A DNA stretch of 64,000 bases, taken from assembly GCA_036555725.1 (NCBI GenBank), contig DATBKU010000038.1, positions 28,519-92,518 of the forward strand, in the 5' to 3' direction. A program made the translations under genes and the position numbers. Position 1 is the stretch's first letter. Every line of letters starts with the position of its first letter. Of this stretch, positions 53,693-62,468 are shown one piece after another. The notes beneath the pieces are model-generated. The model was given only the letters and a program-made list of their open reading frames with translations, made no database searches and was not told where the DNA came from. Source of the DNA: CALAED01 sp036555725 (GTDB lineage: Bacteria; Actinomycetota; Actinomycetes; Streptosporangiales; Streptosporangiaceae).

Positions 53693-54076
53693 TCAGTGGT
53701 CCAGGTCGTCGGCGACGGCGCGCAGGACGGCGGCGATCTTCTTCGCGTCGCGCGCATCCGGTTGCTTGCCGCGGCGATAGGTCGTGGAGATCCCGTCGAG
53801 CAGCTTGATGAGGTCTTCGACGATGATCACCATCTCGTCGGGCTTCTTCCGCTTGGCGCGCGCGACGGACGGCGGGGCGTCGAGTACGTGCACCTGCATC
53901 GCCTGCTGCCCGCGACGACCCTCGATGACGCCGAACTCCACCCGCTGCCCCGATTTGAGGGCCGTCACGCCGCTGGGCAGCGCGGAAGAATGCACGAAAA
54001 CCTCACCCCCGTCGTCACGGGTGAGGAAGCCGAAGCCCTTGTCGGCGTCATACCACTTGACCTTGCCACTGGGCAC
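53693..54076 (-). CDS. cold-shock domain protein with C-terminal extension
   Basis: 127-residue protein. Residues 1-66 are a cold-shock domain with RNP1 KGFGFLT and RNP2 VFVHSS, for binding single-stranded nucleic acid. The 60-residue extension (RAKRKKPDEMVIIVEDLIKL ... AAVLRAVADDLDH) is the actinobacterial long form, as in mycobacterial CspB. The GTG start at 54076 is the only one that begins the domain correctly. It is convergent with the MFS gene, 24 bp apart. Confidence 0.92.
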   Translation of the reverse strand: MPSGKVKWYDADKGFGFLTRDDGGEVFVHSSALPSGVTALKSGQRVEFGVIEGRRGQQAMQVHVLDAPPSVARAKRKKPDEMVIIVEDLIKLLDGISTTYRRGKQPDARDAKKIAAVLRAVADDLDH

Positions 54077-54153
54077 GGGTGACCTCGTCTAGCTCGTTGC
54101 CGGGATGTATCAAGGCTAGTGCCTCGAAGCAGCAGGGTGAACAGCGATCACGA

Positions 54154-54762
54154 TCACTTGTGATGCTCGCGAATCCAAGCGGGAAAGGCGAGCAGGTCGG
54201 GAAGGACGATGTCGGCGCCGTAGGCCCGCAGTGCCGCCACGTCGAACGGCCCCGACGCCACCCCAATGCTGGTCGCACCGGCGGCGCGGGCGGCGTCGAC
54301 GTCTGCGGTGTGATCGCCGACGTAGACGCCGGCCGCGTGCTCCTTGAGCGCGGCGGCCTTCCCGGCCGCCCATAGCGCGCCGACGACGACCGTGACCGGC
54401 AGGCCGAGGAAACGTACGGTCCGTTCCGCGTCTCGCTGGTTCTTCGCGGTCACCACCATGGCCTGGTCGCCCCGATCGCGCACGGCCCGTACCGCCTCGT
54501 AGGCGCCCGCCATCGGCCGGGTCACCGGGATGGCGATCTCGGGATACAGTTCCCGAAAACGGGTGACCATGGCGGGGACATGCTCGGCGGGATACCAGTT
54601 GGCCAGCTCGATATCGAGGGGCGGGCCGAGCCTTGTGCAGATCAGCGCGCTGTCGATGAACACCCCGGTCTCCGCGGCAAGTACGTCGTAGACGGCCGCG
54701 ATCCCCTGGCGGGTGTCGGCCAGGGTCATGTCGAGGTCGAAGCCCACCATGAGAGGCGCCAC
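54154..54762 (-). CDS. HAD-family phosphatase
   Basis: 202-residue haloacid-dehalogenase-type phosphatase. Motif I is VGFDLDMTLADT (nucleophile and acid aspartates), motif II is the threonine of MVVTAKNQRDAE, and motif III/IV is the lysine in ALWAAGKAAAL with GVYVGDHTADVDAARAAG. The cap is of the phosphoglycolate-phosphatase kind. The substrate is not determined. Confidence 0.88.
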   Translation of the reverse strand: MAPLMVGFDLDMTLADTRQGIAAVYDVLAAETGVFIDSALICTRLGPPLDIELANWYPAEHVPAMVTRFRELYPEIAIPVTRPMAGAYEAVRAVRDRGDQAMVVTAKNQRDAERTVRFLGLPVTVVVGALWAAGKAAALKEHAAGVYVGDHTADVDAARAAGATSIGVASGPFDVAALRAYGADIVLPDLLAFPAWIREHHK

Positions 54763-55087
54763 GCATCTCAGGGTAGGAGAGGCATATGGGCGGTCCGCAC
54801 ACGCAGGCCTACGCCGCGCATTCGCCTGGAGACCGCACTCGCCCGGCGGCTCATGTACGCGAGCGCCGCTATCGCGTACCCGCGCCCCCTCGGTAGTGGC
54901 GATGCGACGGGATCCGAGTGAGAGGGCGCGGGAGTCTGGCGCGAGATTGATCTACGAATTTTCGTCATCGTCCGGATTGGCGAAATCCGACCGTCCGAAA
55001 CCAAAGTTTCGTGACCTGGCTATACCCGCTCTCTCACCACGCGAATCCATCTGATTTCATCGCGTCATCCCCCGAGAGGACAGCGCA
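54763..55087. other. 325-bp non-coding gap with AT-rich promoter region
   Basis: No convincing gene is present. The right half is unusually AT-rich and holds an inverted repeat CGAAAC-CAAA-GTTTCG (54996-55011) and CTATACCC about 60 bp before the next start. It is probably the promoter of the small membrane protein at 55088, with a possible operator. Confidence 0.45.
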
Positions 55088-55519
55088 ATGACAGAGCATC
55101 CGGAAGGCCCCCCGGAGCAGGCGGCAGAGACCGGCGACGAAACCTCGACGGCCAAGGCGAAGACGGCGACCGAGGCGCCGCCCCGCGATAAGCACACCGG
55201 ACCCGGGCGGCGTTCCCTCGCCACCCGGCGCACCTGGCGCCGGATGCTCGAGAGCCTCGCCACCGCCGTTGTGATCGTGGCGGTGGCCGTCGCGATCATC
55301 CTCGCGGTGCACATCGTGTTCGTCGTCTTCGAGGCCAACGGCGCGAACGGAATCGTCAAAACAATCAACGACTGGGCGGAGACGCTGGCCTGGAAGTTCA
55401 AGGACGTCTTCACCCCGGAGAGCCCTAAGACGTCGGCGCTGGTCAACTACGGCCTGGCCGCGGTGATCTACCTCATCGTCGGGCGGGGTGTGGCGGGCCT
55501 GATCCGCCGCGCCGCCTGA
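55088..55519 (+). CDS. two-helix membrane protein, unknown
   Basis: 143-residue protein. An acidic, alanine-rich N-terminus (residues 1-45) precedes a basic stretch RRSLATRRTWRRM, a first membrane helix ATAVVIVAVAVAIILAVHIV and a second, ALVNYGLAAVIYLIVGRGV. It resembles small actinobacterial membrane proteins, but I cannot name a family. GAGAGGAC precedes the ATG. Confidence 0.75.
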   Translation: MTEHPEGPPEQAAETGDETSTAKAKTATEAPPRDKHTGPGRRSLATRRTWRRMLESLATAVVIVAVAVAIILAVHIVFVVFEANGANGIVKTINDWAETLAWKFKDVFTPESPKTSALVNYGLAAVIYLIVGRGVAGLIRRAA

Positions 55520-55568
55520 GCTACGGGCGGGCCCGTGCGGCGGGGCGCCGCCGCGCCCGCCCGACGGC

Positions 55569-56060
55569 TCAGGGCAGGTCGGGCAGGGCCTGCCAGTCGG
55601 CCCACGACAGGTCGTGGCCGGGGTAGCGCACGGTCTTGAACGGCCACGCCGAGCCGAGCCACTCCCGGACGAAATCGTCGAGCTCCTTTTCCAGGCCGCT
55701 CTCCGCCTCGTCGGTCCGCACCCAGAAGGAAACGTCCGCATCGGCGCCCACCTTGACCGGTGGGTCGATGTAAATGCAGCCCAGCAGCCGCGCCTCGTCC
55801 GGGGTCAGCACCGCGTAGTTGAAGGAGCGGCGAAGCTGCGCCTCCTTCTGGTGCCAGGCCAGGTCGACGAGGTCTTCTTCCAGGGTCAGGTCGGCCCGCG
55901 GCCAGCCCCACACCGGGCCGAACTGCGCCCAGAGTTGCTCCCGGCTGCTCATCACCGCGTCGTAGTCGCGTACGACGTCGTGCACGGTGATGGGTCGAAT
56001 GCGGAACCGCAGCCCCGCCACGAGGGTGGGCACGTAATAGTCCTCGGGCAGGAACGCCAC
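55569..56060 (-). CDS. GNAT-like acetyltransferase
   Basis: 163-residue protein. ADLTLEEDLVDLAWHQKEAQ, RRSFNYAVLTPDEARLLGCI with YIDPP and VSFWVRTDEAESGLEKELDD match a GNAT-like family of Actinobacteria; the acetyl-CoA loop is not typical. GTG at 56060 with GGAAGGGG upstream is preferred over a longer frame to 56267. Confidence 0.72.
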   Translation of the reverse strand: MAFLPEDYYVPTLVAGLRFRIRPITVHDVVRDYDAVMSSREQLWAQFGPVWGWPRADLTLEEDLVDLAWHQKEAQLRRSFNYAVLTPDEARLLGCIYIDPPVKVGADADVSFWVRTDEAESGLEKELDDFVREWLGSAWPFKTVRYPGHDLSWADWQALPDLP

Positions 56061-56325
56061 ACCGGCCCCTTCCGATAGCGAGGTAGCGCGTTCTCCGGGC
56101 CCGTCTCTACGGTCGCGTCCCCGGCGGACCGACTGCGCGGTGGGACGAGCTCGGCGAACAAGCATCATCGATGCACAGCACTCTAATGTCTTCCGGCCCG
56201 ACCTCGTGGCCTTGACCCGGACACTTGGGTCGTGATGGAGATCGTTAGGGCAACTCGCCGGGTCCATCCCAGAGGAGGCAGCAACACGGCAAAATGCCCT
56301 AGTGTCTTGGGGGAGGACAACACCA

Positions 56326-56940
56326 ATGACGAGATCGACGCGCGAGCGGATCGTCGCGGAGGCCCTTCGGTTGTTCGCCGAGCGGGGTTACGCCGCCACG
56401 TCCGTCGCCGAAATCGAGGCCGCCTCCGGCCTGTCACCCGGGGCGGGCGGCCTCTACCGGCACTTCCGGTCCAAAGAGGAAGTGCTGGGCGCCGCCGTAC
56501 GCGGGCACATCACCCGGACGCGTGAGCAGATCAGCACCGTGATGGAGCAGGCGACCGCGCTCGAAGATCATCCGCTCGAGGAACGGCTCCGGCTGACCTG
56601 CAAGACCGGCCTGGCCAAGATGCGCGAGGAACAGGACCTGATCCGCGTGCTCTTCCGCGACCTCGACCAGTTCCCCGGTCTCGTCGCCGAGATCCGCGAG
56701 GGCATCGTCAATCCGCTGTACGACGCCATCGGATCCTGGCTCTCCCGACAGCCCGAGTTCGCCGGGGCCGACGAAGACTGGCCGGCGATCTCCTCGATCC
56801 TGGGTGGCGCGGTGGTCAACTACTGGCTCGCCAACGAGTCCCTGTACGAGCCGCCGACCAGGATCAACGAGGAACGCTTCATCGCCGCGTGGGCTCGCCT
56901 GGCACTGGGACTCATCACGGTCGACCGCGCCCCCGCCTGA
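56326..56940 (+). CDS. TetR-family transcriptional regulator
   Basis: 204-residue repressor-type protein. The N-terminal helix-turn-helix is IVAEALRLFAERGYAATSVA, EIEAASGLSPGAGGLYRHF and RSKEEVLGAAV. The ligand domain begins near residue 50. The ATG at 56326 follows GGGGGAGGACAAC. Its target may be the divergent acetyltransferase-like gene or itself; no perfect palindrome is visible between them. Confidence 0.92.
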   Translation: MTRSTRERIVAEALRLFAERGYAATSVAEIEAASGLSPGAGGLYRHFRSKEEVLGAAVRGHITRTREQISTVMEQATALEDHPLEERLRLTCKTGLAKMREEQDLIRVLFRDLDQFPGLVAEIREGIVNPLYDAIGSWLSRQPEFAGADEDWPAISSILGGAVVNYWLANESLYEPPTRINEERFIAAWARLALGLITVDRAPA

Positions 56941-56995
56941 CTCTCGTACAAACGCGTGACTGTCGACGCCCTCCGGCTGGCACGTACGGACCCGA

Positions 56996-57913
56996 TCAGG
57001 GGCGGGCGCCGCCCCGCGTGAACCGTACGGACCGGGCGCCGATCGAGCGCAGCAGCCGCCACCCGAGATAGATCGCCGCGGCCGGGCCCGCTAGCCGGAA
57101 CAGCAGCGGAACGTCACCCTCGCGCAGCCCGGCCAGCGCACCACCATCGCCCGTGGCGACCATGGCCACGACGGCCACCAGGGGCAGCGCGAGGACGCCG
57201 ACCAGCTTCTCCTGAGCCGTCCAGGCGCGGGCCGCCAGGACCGCCGCCGCACCGAAGATCCACAACGGGATGGGCAGCAGGCCGCCGAAGGCAAGCAGCA
57301 CGATCGCGCCCAACTCGATGGGATAGCGCCGGTACAGGGCGTCCAGGTCCACCGCTCCCCCGGCGTCCGCCGCCGACGGCGGTGACTGCGCCGTCGGCCC
57401 TCCGCGCGACGGCTCCTCGTCCCCGCGGCCGATCCGGGCGGGCCGTACGACGGGCTCTGCGACCGGCGGCCGGTCGGCGTCGTCGCGCACGCGCGACCCC
57501 GGCCCGGTCGAGCGCCGGTCGGACTCCTGCGTGGCGCGCGGCGTGGACCACGGCCTCGAGCGCCGCGTCGGCTGCCAGGTCCCCGGCTTCGTGGCGGGCG
57601 GCGCCGCGGGGCGCCGTACCGGCCTGGCGGGAGCTTCGGCGGGCGTGGTGCCGGCGCCGTCGGCGCCGTCGACGGAGCCGTCCAGCCGCCGTCGCTCCCT
57701 CATCACCAGCGCCTCCGGGTCGCCGAACTTGGCCAGCACCTTGCGCACCTGATTGGGCTCCGTCGCGCCGCCGGCCTGCGTGCGATACTCCTCGATCCGC
57801 TGCCTGAGCCGCGTGATGAACTCGAGCCGCTCCCGGGAGCCCAGATGCCGGAGCGCGATGTCGTTCGCCCGCCCCAGGTACTCCAGGACGAGCTGTTCGG
57901 CTCGCTCGCTCAT
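56996..57913 (-). CDS. membrane protein with N-terminal helical domain
   Basis: 305-residue protein. The N-terminus LGRANDIALRHLGSRERLEF with RLRQRIEEYRTQAGG and VRKVLAKFGDPEALV is like the DUF1700/permease-prefix domain. A proline- and arginine-rich linker (75-190) leads to two or three membrane helices (IELGAIVLLAFGGLLPIPLW, GVLALPLVAVVAMVA, AGPAAAIYLGWRLL). Function unknown. ATG at 57913. Confidence 0.78.
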   Translation of the reverse strand: MSERAEQLVLEYLGRANDIALRHLGSRERLEFITRLRQRIEEYRTQAGGATEPNQVRKVLAKFGDPEALVMRERRRLDGSVDGADGAGTTPAEAPARPVRRPAAPPATKPGTWQPTRRSRPWSTPRATQESDRRSTGPGSRVRDDADRPPVAEPVVRPARIGRGDEEPSRGGPTAQSPPSAADAGGAVDLDALYRRYPIELGAIVLLAFGGLLPIPLWIFGAAAVLAARAWTAQEKLVGVLALPLVAVVAMVATGDGGALAGLREGDVPLLFRLAGPAAAIYLGWRLLRSIGARSVRFTRGGARP

Positions 57914-58046
57914 CCGCTCAGCCCCGTGGTGACCTGCCGCGACGAATCACGGTGTCGCTCGGGCGGGCGCACCCCGTACGATGCGGCTCGTTCCGCTCGT
58001 CCATAGCTTGATACTGCCCCAATGGACGACCACTTACGGTTGAGGA

Positions 58047-60467
58047 GTGGAAACGTTCGCGGACTGGGTGCGGGCGCGCAGCGACGAGGAGTTGCGCGCG
58101 CTCCTCGCCGAACGCCCGGAGCTGATCACTCCGGTCCCCGCCGACCTGAACGCGCTGGCGGCCCGGGCTGCGACCCCCTCTGCCGTCGTACGGGGGCTGG
58201 ACCGGCTGGACCGGTTCGCGCTGGCAGCGATCGAGGGGCTGCTCGTGCTGCCTCAGCCCGTGTCGTACGACCGGCTGGCGGCCGCGCTCGCCCCGGCCGC
58301 CGCGGTCCCCGGCAGCACCGGCGGCTCGGGTTCGGCAACTGACGCCGACGCGCAGGTCAGAATCGCGATCGACCGGCTCACCACGCTCGGGCTCGCCTGG
58401 GAGGCCGAGGACGGATTGCGGACCGCGCCGGGGGTGCGGCAGGCCCTGCAGTATCCAGCCGGGCTCGGCCCGCCGGCCCGCGAGGCATTCGCCGGCTATT
58501 CACCCGAACGCCTCGGGAATCTGGCCGCCGACCTCGGCGTCGCGCCGGATACGGCGTTCCCGGCGGCCGAGACCCTGCTCGACGCGATCTCCGCCCGGCT
58601 CGCCGACCCGGGTGACCTCATCGACGACGCCGGGGGTGAGGCGGGCGCCGCGCTCGACCACCTGACCTGGGGGCCGCCGGTCGGCCGGGTCGAGGGCGCC
58701 CGGCGGCCCGTCCGGATCGCCACCGCGGCCACGCCGATCGAGCGCCTGCTCGCCCGGGGACTGCTGGCCGCCACCGATGAGCGCGCCGTCGTGCTGCCCC
58801 GCGAGGTCGCCCTGCACCTGCGGGCGGGCCGACTGTTCCGCGATCCGGTCGGCGGCCCGCCCCCGCTGGACGGAGCGGTGCGAGACCGTACGGTCGTCGA
58901 CCGAACCGCGGGCGGCGAGGCGTTCACCTTCGTCCGTACGGTCGAGGACCTGCTGGAGCGCTGGGGCGTACGGCCGCCGCCGGTCCTGCGCAGTGGCGGC
59001 CTCGCCGTACGAGATCTGCGGACCACGGCAGCGGAACTCGACGTACCGGAGTGGACGGCAGCGCTGCTGCTCGAGGTGGCCAACGCCGCGGGGCTACTCG
59101 CCCGGCACGGCGGCGAGTGGCTGCCGACCAGGACGTTCGACCTATGGCGGCTGCGCGACGTGGCGACGCGCTGGACGGAGCTGGCCGGGGCCTGGCTCGA
59201 CACCGACCGCGTGCCCGGCCTGGCCGGCGGCCGCGACGAACGGGACAAGACGATCAACGCGCTGGCCGACGAGTCGGTCCGGACCAGCGCCGCCGCCGTA
59301 CGGCGGGCCGTGCTGGAGGCGCTCGCCGCGACCCGTAAGGCCCCGGACCTCGACGCCGTACGGGCGTATCTCGCCTGGCGCGAGCCGCGGCGCGGCGGAC
59401 GGCTGCGCGACCACATGATCGAGTGGGCGCTGCGGGAGGCCGAGGTGCTGGGCCTGACTGGGCGGGGAGCGCTGGCCAGGCACGCGCGGGCGCTTCTGGC
59501 GGACAGATCGGAGGGCCCGGGCGGGGGCGGCGCGGCGGCGCGGCTGGCCGACGTGCTGCCGGAGCCCGTCGACCACGTACTGATCCAGGCCGACCTCACC
59601 GCCGTCGCCCCGGGCCCGCTGACCGCCGAGCTGGCCCGCGAGCTCGGGCTGATGGCCGACGTCGAGTCGACCGGCGGCGCCACGGTCTACCGGTTCGGCC
59701 CGGACTCGATCCGCAGGGCCCTCGACGCGGGCCGATCGGCCGCCGAGGTGCTCGACGTCCTGCAGCGGCACTCCCGTACCCCGGTGCCGCAGCCCCTGAC
59801 GTACCTGGTCGAAGACATCGCCCGCAAGCACGGGCACCTCCGCGTCGGCATCGCCTCCAGCTACGTACGCTGCGACGACCCGGCCACGCTCGACGAGATC
59901 CTCGCCTCGCGGGAGGCGCCCGGCCTGCGACTCCACCGGCTCGCCCCCACGGTCGTCGCCACCAGGCTGACCAGGTCCGAGCTGCTCGAATCGCTGCGGG
60001 CCATGGGATTCGCGCCGGTCGCCGAGTCGCCCGAGGGCGGCGTGGTGATCACGAGGCCGGACGCCCGGCGGGCGGAGCCGTCGACACGATTGCGCGCGAT
60101 CGGCTGGTCGGCCGCGCCAGATGACGCCGTAGTCACGGCAGCCATACGGGCCCTGCGGGCGGGCGACGAGGCCGCCCGGCACAGCACGGAGTTCGCCCGG
60201 CTGCGGCTCGCCGCGCCGGACGGCGAACCGCCCCGTACCCCGTCTATGGCCACCGTCGAGGAGTTGCGGGCCGCGGTCGAGCGCGGCGGGCGGGTGTGGA
60301 TCGGGTACCTCGACCAGCAGGGGCAGGCGTCGTCGCGCATCGTCGAGCCGGTACGCGTCGACGGCGGGTTCCTGACGGCGTACGACGCCACCCGCGCCAC
60401 CGTGCAGCGGTTCGCCCTGCATCGCATCACGGGAGTCGCCAAGGTCGATTCACGCGCTTCCTCCTGA
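58047..60467 (+). CDS. XPB helicase-associated protein with C-terminal WYL-like domain
   Basis: 806-residue protein resembling mycobacterial Rv0862c (from memory), encoded near the XPB helicase gene there. N-terminal repeats (ETFADWVRARSDEELRALLA; PRTPVP-type PQPLTYLVEDIARKHGHLRV) match the helicase_C_3/XPB-N-associated region. The C-terminus (RGGRVWIGYLDQQGQASSRI, EPVRVDGGFLTAYDATRATV) is WYL-like, a ligand-sensing fold in DNA-repair and defence regulators. No helicase motor is present, so it must act through a partner. The GTG start at 58047 lies within GAGGAGTGG. Confidence 0.82.
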   Translation: METFADWVRARSDEELRALLAERPELITPVPADLNALAARAATPSAVVRGLDRLDRFALAAIEGLLVLPQPVSYDRLAAALAPAAAVPGSTGGSGSATDADAQVRIAIDRLTTLGLAWEAEDGLRTAPGVRQALQYPAGLGPPAREAFAGYSPERLGNLAADLGVAPDTAFPAAETLLDAISARLADPGDLIDDAGGEAGAALDHLTWGPPVGRVEGARRPVRIATAATPIERLLARGLLAATDERAVVLPREVALHLRAGRLFRDPVGGPPPLDGAVRDRTVVDRTAGGEAFTFVRTVEDLLERWGVRPPPVLRSGGLAVRDLRTTAAELDVPEWTAALLLEVANAAGLLARHGGEWLPTRTFDLWRLRDVATRWTELAGAWLDTDRVPGLAGGRDERDKTINALADESVRTSAAAVRRAVLEALAATRKAPDLDAVRAYLAWREPRRGGRLRDHMIEWALREAEVLGLTGRGALARHARALLADRSEGPGGGGAAARLADVLPEPVDHVLIQADLTAVAPGPLTAELARELGLMADVESTGGATVYRFGPDSIRRALDAGRSAAEVLDVLQRHSRTPVPQPLTYLVEDIARKHGHLRVGIASSYVRCDDPATLDEILASREAPGLRLHRLAPTVVATRLTRSELLESLRAMGFAPVAESPEGGVVITRPDARRAEPSTRLRAIGWSAAPDDAVVTAAIRALRAGDEAARHSTEFARLRLAAPDGEPPRTPSMATVEELRAAVERGGRVWIGYLDQQGQASSRIVEPVRVDGGFLTAYDATRATVQRFALHRITGVAKVDSRASS

Positions 60468-60472
60468 CTCTC

Positions 60473-60496
60473 CCGGACCGGACATTCCCGGTCCGG
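60473..60496 (+). terminator. hairpin after the XPB-associated gene
   Basis: CCGGACCGG (60473-60481) pairs perfectly with CCGGTCCGG (60488-60496) around a 6-nt loop, 5 nt after the stop codon. There is no T-run. It separates this gene from the acyl-CoA synthetase. Confidence 0.65.
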
Positions 60497-60573
60497 CCCT
60501 TGACGTGGACGCCGATCAACGGTCGGCTTGGACCCGCGGAGTGGGATACCGGCCAGTAGAAGGGATAGCGGCA

Positions 60574-62091
60574 ATGGGCGAGAAGCAGACGCTCAGCAGG
60601 CTCACCGAGGAGTCGTGGCAAAGGTTCGACGATCACGACTCGCTGTTCTTCGAGGGGACCTGGTACCGCAGCCACGATCTGGCCCACCGAGCCCGCCGGG
60701 TCTCCGGCGGCTTCGCCGAGCTGGGCATCCGGCCGGGCGACCGGGTGGCGGTGATGATGGCGAACTGTCCCGAGGTGCCCATTACATACTGGGCGCTGTG
60801 GCGGTCGGGCGCCGTCGTGACCCCAGTGGTCTTCCTCGTCTCCGCCGAAGAGCTCAAGCACATCCTCGCCGACAGCGGCGCCCGCGCCATCGTGACCACG
60901 CCCGAGGTGCTGGTGACCGTCCAGATGGCCACGGACGGCATGGACATCTCGATCATCGTGGTGGGCGACGGGCCCGAGCAGACCGTGCCGTACACCCAGC
61001 TCGAGGCCGGCGACGAGACGCCGATGGTGGACGTCGCCGAGGACGACCTGGCCGCGCTCATGTACACCGGTGGCACGACCGGGCGGGCCAAGGGCGTCAT
61101 GCTGACCCACGCGGGGCTCTACCACACGTCGCTCGCCTCGCGCGAGGCCACCGAGATGCCGGGGCTCACCCGCGCGATCATGCCGCTGCCGATGTCCCAC
61201 GCGTACGGACTGATCGTGACGCTGGTCGGCATGCAGGCGAAGGAGCCGGGGACCAGTGTGCTGATGCGCTGGTTCGACCCGAAGGAGTGGGAGCGGCTCG
61301 CCGCCGAGCACAAGAGCCAACTCGGGCCGCTGGTGCCCGCGATGATCCACATGCTGCTCGCCAACCCCGACTTCGGCAGCACCCCGCTGCCCGACCTGAA
61401 GTACGTCACCTCCGGCGCGGCGCCGCTCGCCCGCGAGACCATGGAGGAGTTCGAGCGGCGGCTGCCCGGCGTCCAGATCCTCGAGGGGTACGGCCTGACC
61501 GAGACGAGCGCGGTCACGTCGGTCAACCCGCCGGAGCGCCGCAAGGTCGGCAGCGTCGGTCTGCCGCTGCCGGGCTACCAGGTGACGATCCGCGACGAGG
61601 ACGGCAAGGAGCTGCCGGCCGGCCAGGACGGCGAGATCTGCGTGCGCAGCGCCTCCCTCATGGTGGGCTACCGCAACGCGCCGGAGGCCAACACGACCGC
61701 ACTCATCGACGGCGAGCTGCACACCGGCGACATCGGTCACCTCGACGAGGACGGCTACATCTACGTGGTCGACCGCAAGAAGGACCTGATCATCCGCGGC
61801 GGCTTCAACGTCTTCCCGCGCGACGTCGAGGACGCGCTCGCCGAGCACCCCGAGGTCACGATGGCCGGTGTGGTCGGCAAGCCCGACGCCAAGAGCGGTG
61901 AGGAGGTCGTCGCCTTCGTCTCCCTCGCGCCGGGCGCGACGGTGACGGCGGAGGAGCTCATCGCCTGGACCCGTGACCGCATCGGCAAGATCAAGTATCC
62001 GCGTGAGGTGCACATCGTCGACGCCGTCCCGGTGACCAGCGTCTTCAAGACGGACCGCAAGCGCCTGCGCCAGCTGCTGGCCGAGCAGTAG
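60574..62091 (+). CDS. acyl-CoA synthetase (AMP-binding, FadD family)
   Basis: 505-residue adenylate-forming enzyme that activates an acid with ATP and CoA. The P-loop is ALMYTGGTTGRAKGVMLTH; YGLTETSA is motif A5 and HTGDIGHLDEDGYIYVVDRK is A7-A8. The A10 lysine lies near the C-terminus in SVFKTDRKRLR, in place of the usual P-x-x-x-x-G-K motif. Substrate is unknown; medium- or long-chain fatty acid is likely. ATG at 60574 with AGAAGGG upstream. Confidence 0.9.
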   Translation: MGEKQTLSRLTEESWQRFDDHDSLFFEGTWYRSHDLAHRARRVSGGFAELGIRPGDRVAVMMANCPEVPITYWALWRSGAVVTPVVFLVSAEELKHILADSGARAIVTTPEVLVTVQMATDGMDISIIVVGDGPEQTVPYTQLEAGDETPMVDVAEDDLAALMYTGGTTGRAKGVMLTHAGLYHTSLASREATEMPGLTRAIMPLPMSHAYGLIVTLVGMQAKEPGTSVLMRWFDPKEWERLAAEHKSQLGPLVPAMIHMLLANPDFGSTPLPDLKYVTSGAAPLARETMEEFERRLPGVQILEGYGLTETSAVTSVNPPERRKVGSVGLPLPGYQVTIRDEDGKELPAGQDGEICVRSASLMVGYRNAPEANTTALIDGELHTGDIGHLDEDGYIYVVDRKKDLIIRGGFNVFPRDVEDALAEHPEVTMAGVVGKPDAKSGEEVVAFVSLAPGATVTAEELIAWTRDRIGKIKYPREVHIVDAVPVTSVFKTDRKRLRQLLAEQ

Positions 62092-62124
62092 CACGGCCGC
62101 CGGCCCCGGAAGGAGGAGGTCACG

Positions 62125-62352
62125 ATGGCGACCGGATGGGACGGCGCGAGCATGCCGCACTACCCCGAGCCGGAGTGGGCGCGGCTGTTCCGAGCCAACC
62201 GCGCCAAGGTCGCGAGCGGCGACCCGGGCAAGGCCGCCGAGGTCGTCCGCGACCTCTCCAGAATGGAACGCGAACGCGGGCTGCCCGCGGCGGGCCGGCG
62301 GCTGCTCGCCCGGGCTCGCGAGATCGCGGGCGACGGAGACGACACGCCTTAG
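62125..62352 (+). CDS. stand-alone CarD-type C-terminal DNA-binding domain
   Basis: 75-residue protein. PEWARLFRANRAKVASGDPG, KAAEVVRDLSRMERERGLPA and GRRLLARAREI align, from memory, with the C-terminal helical domain of the RNA-polymerase regulator CarD/CdnL (SRR-FKAN-K-ASGD, KVAEVVRDL, ERGLS-GE-RML-KAR). W18 occupies the place of the tryptophan that CarD inserts into the upstream edge of the melted promoter. The N-terminal RNA-polymerase-binding domain of CarD is missing and nothing upstream encodes it. A strong GGAAGGAGGAGG precedes the ATG, 33 bp after the acyl-CoA synthetase, so the two are probably co-transcribed. Confidence 0.75.
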   Translation: MATGWDGASMPHYPEPEWARLFRANRAKVASGDPGKAAEVVRDLSRMERERGLPAAGRRLLARAREIAGDGDDTP

Positions 62353-62468
62353 GACGTCCGGCCGGGGCCGTCGTTTCGGGCTGCCGGACGGCCTCCCTCC
62401 GACGGATCCATGGATTCCCGCCGGGCTCACGTGACGCCGCCCGCACGGCCTTGTGCGTGCCGTAATTT

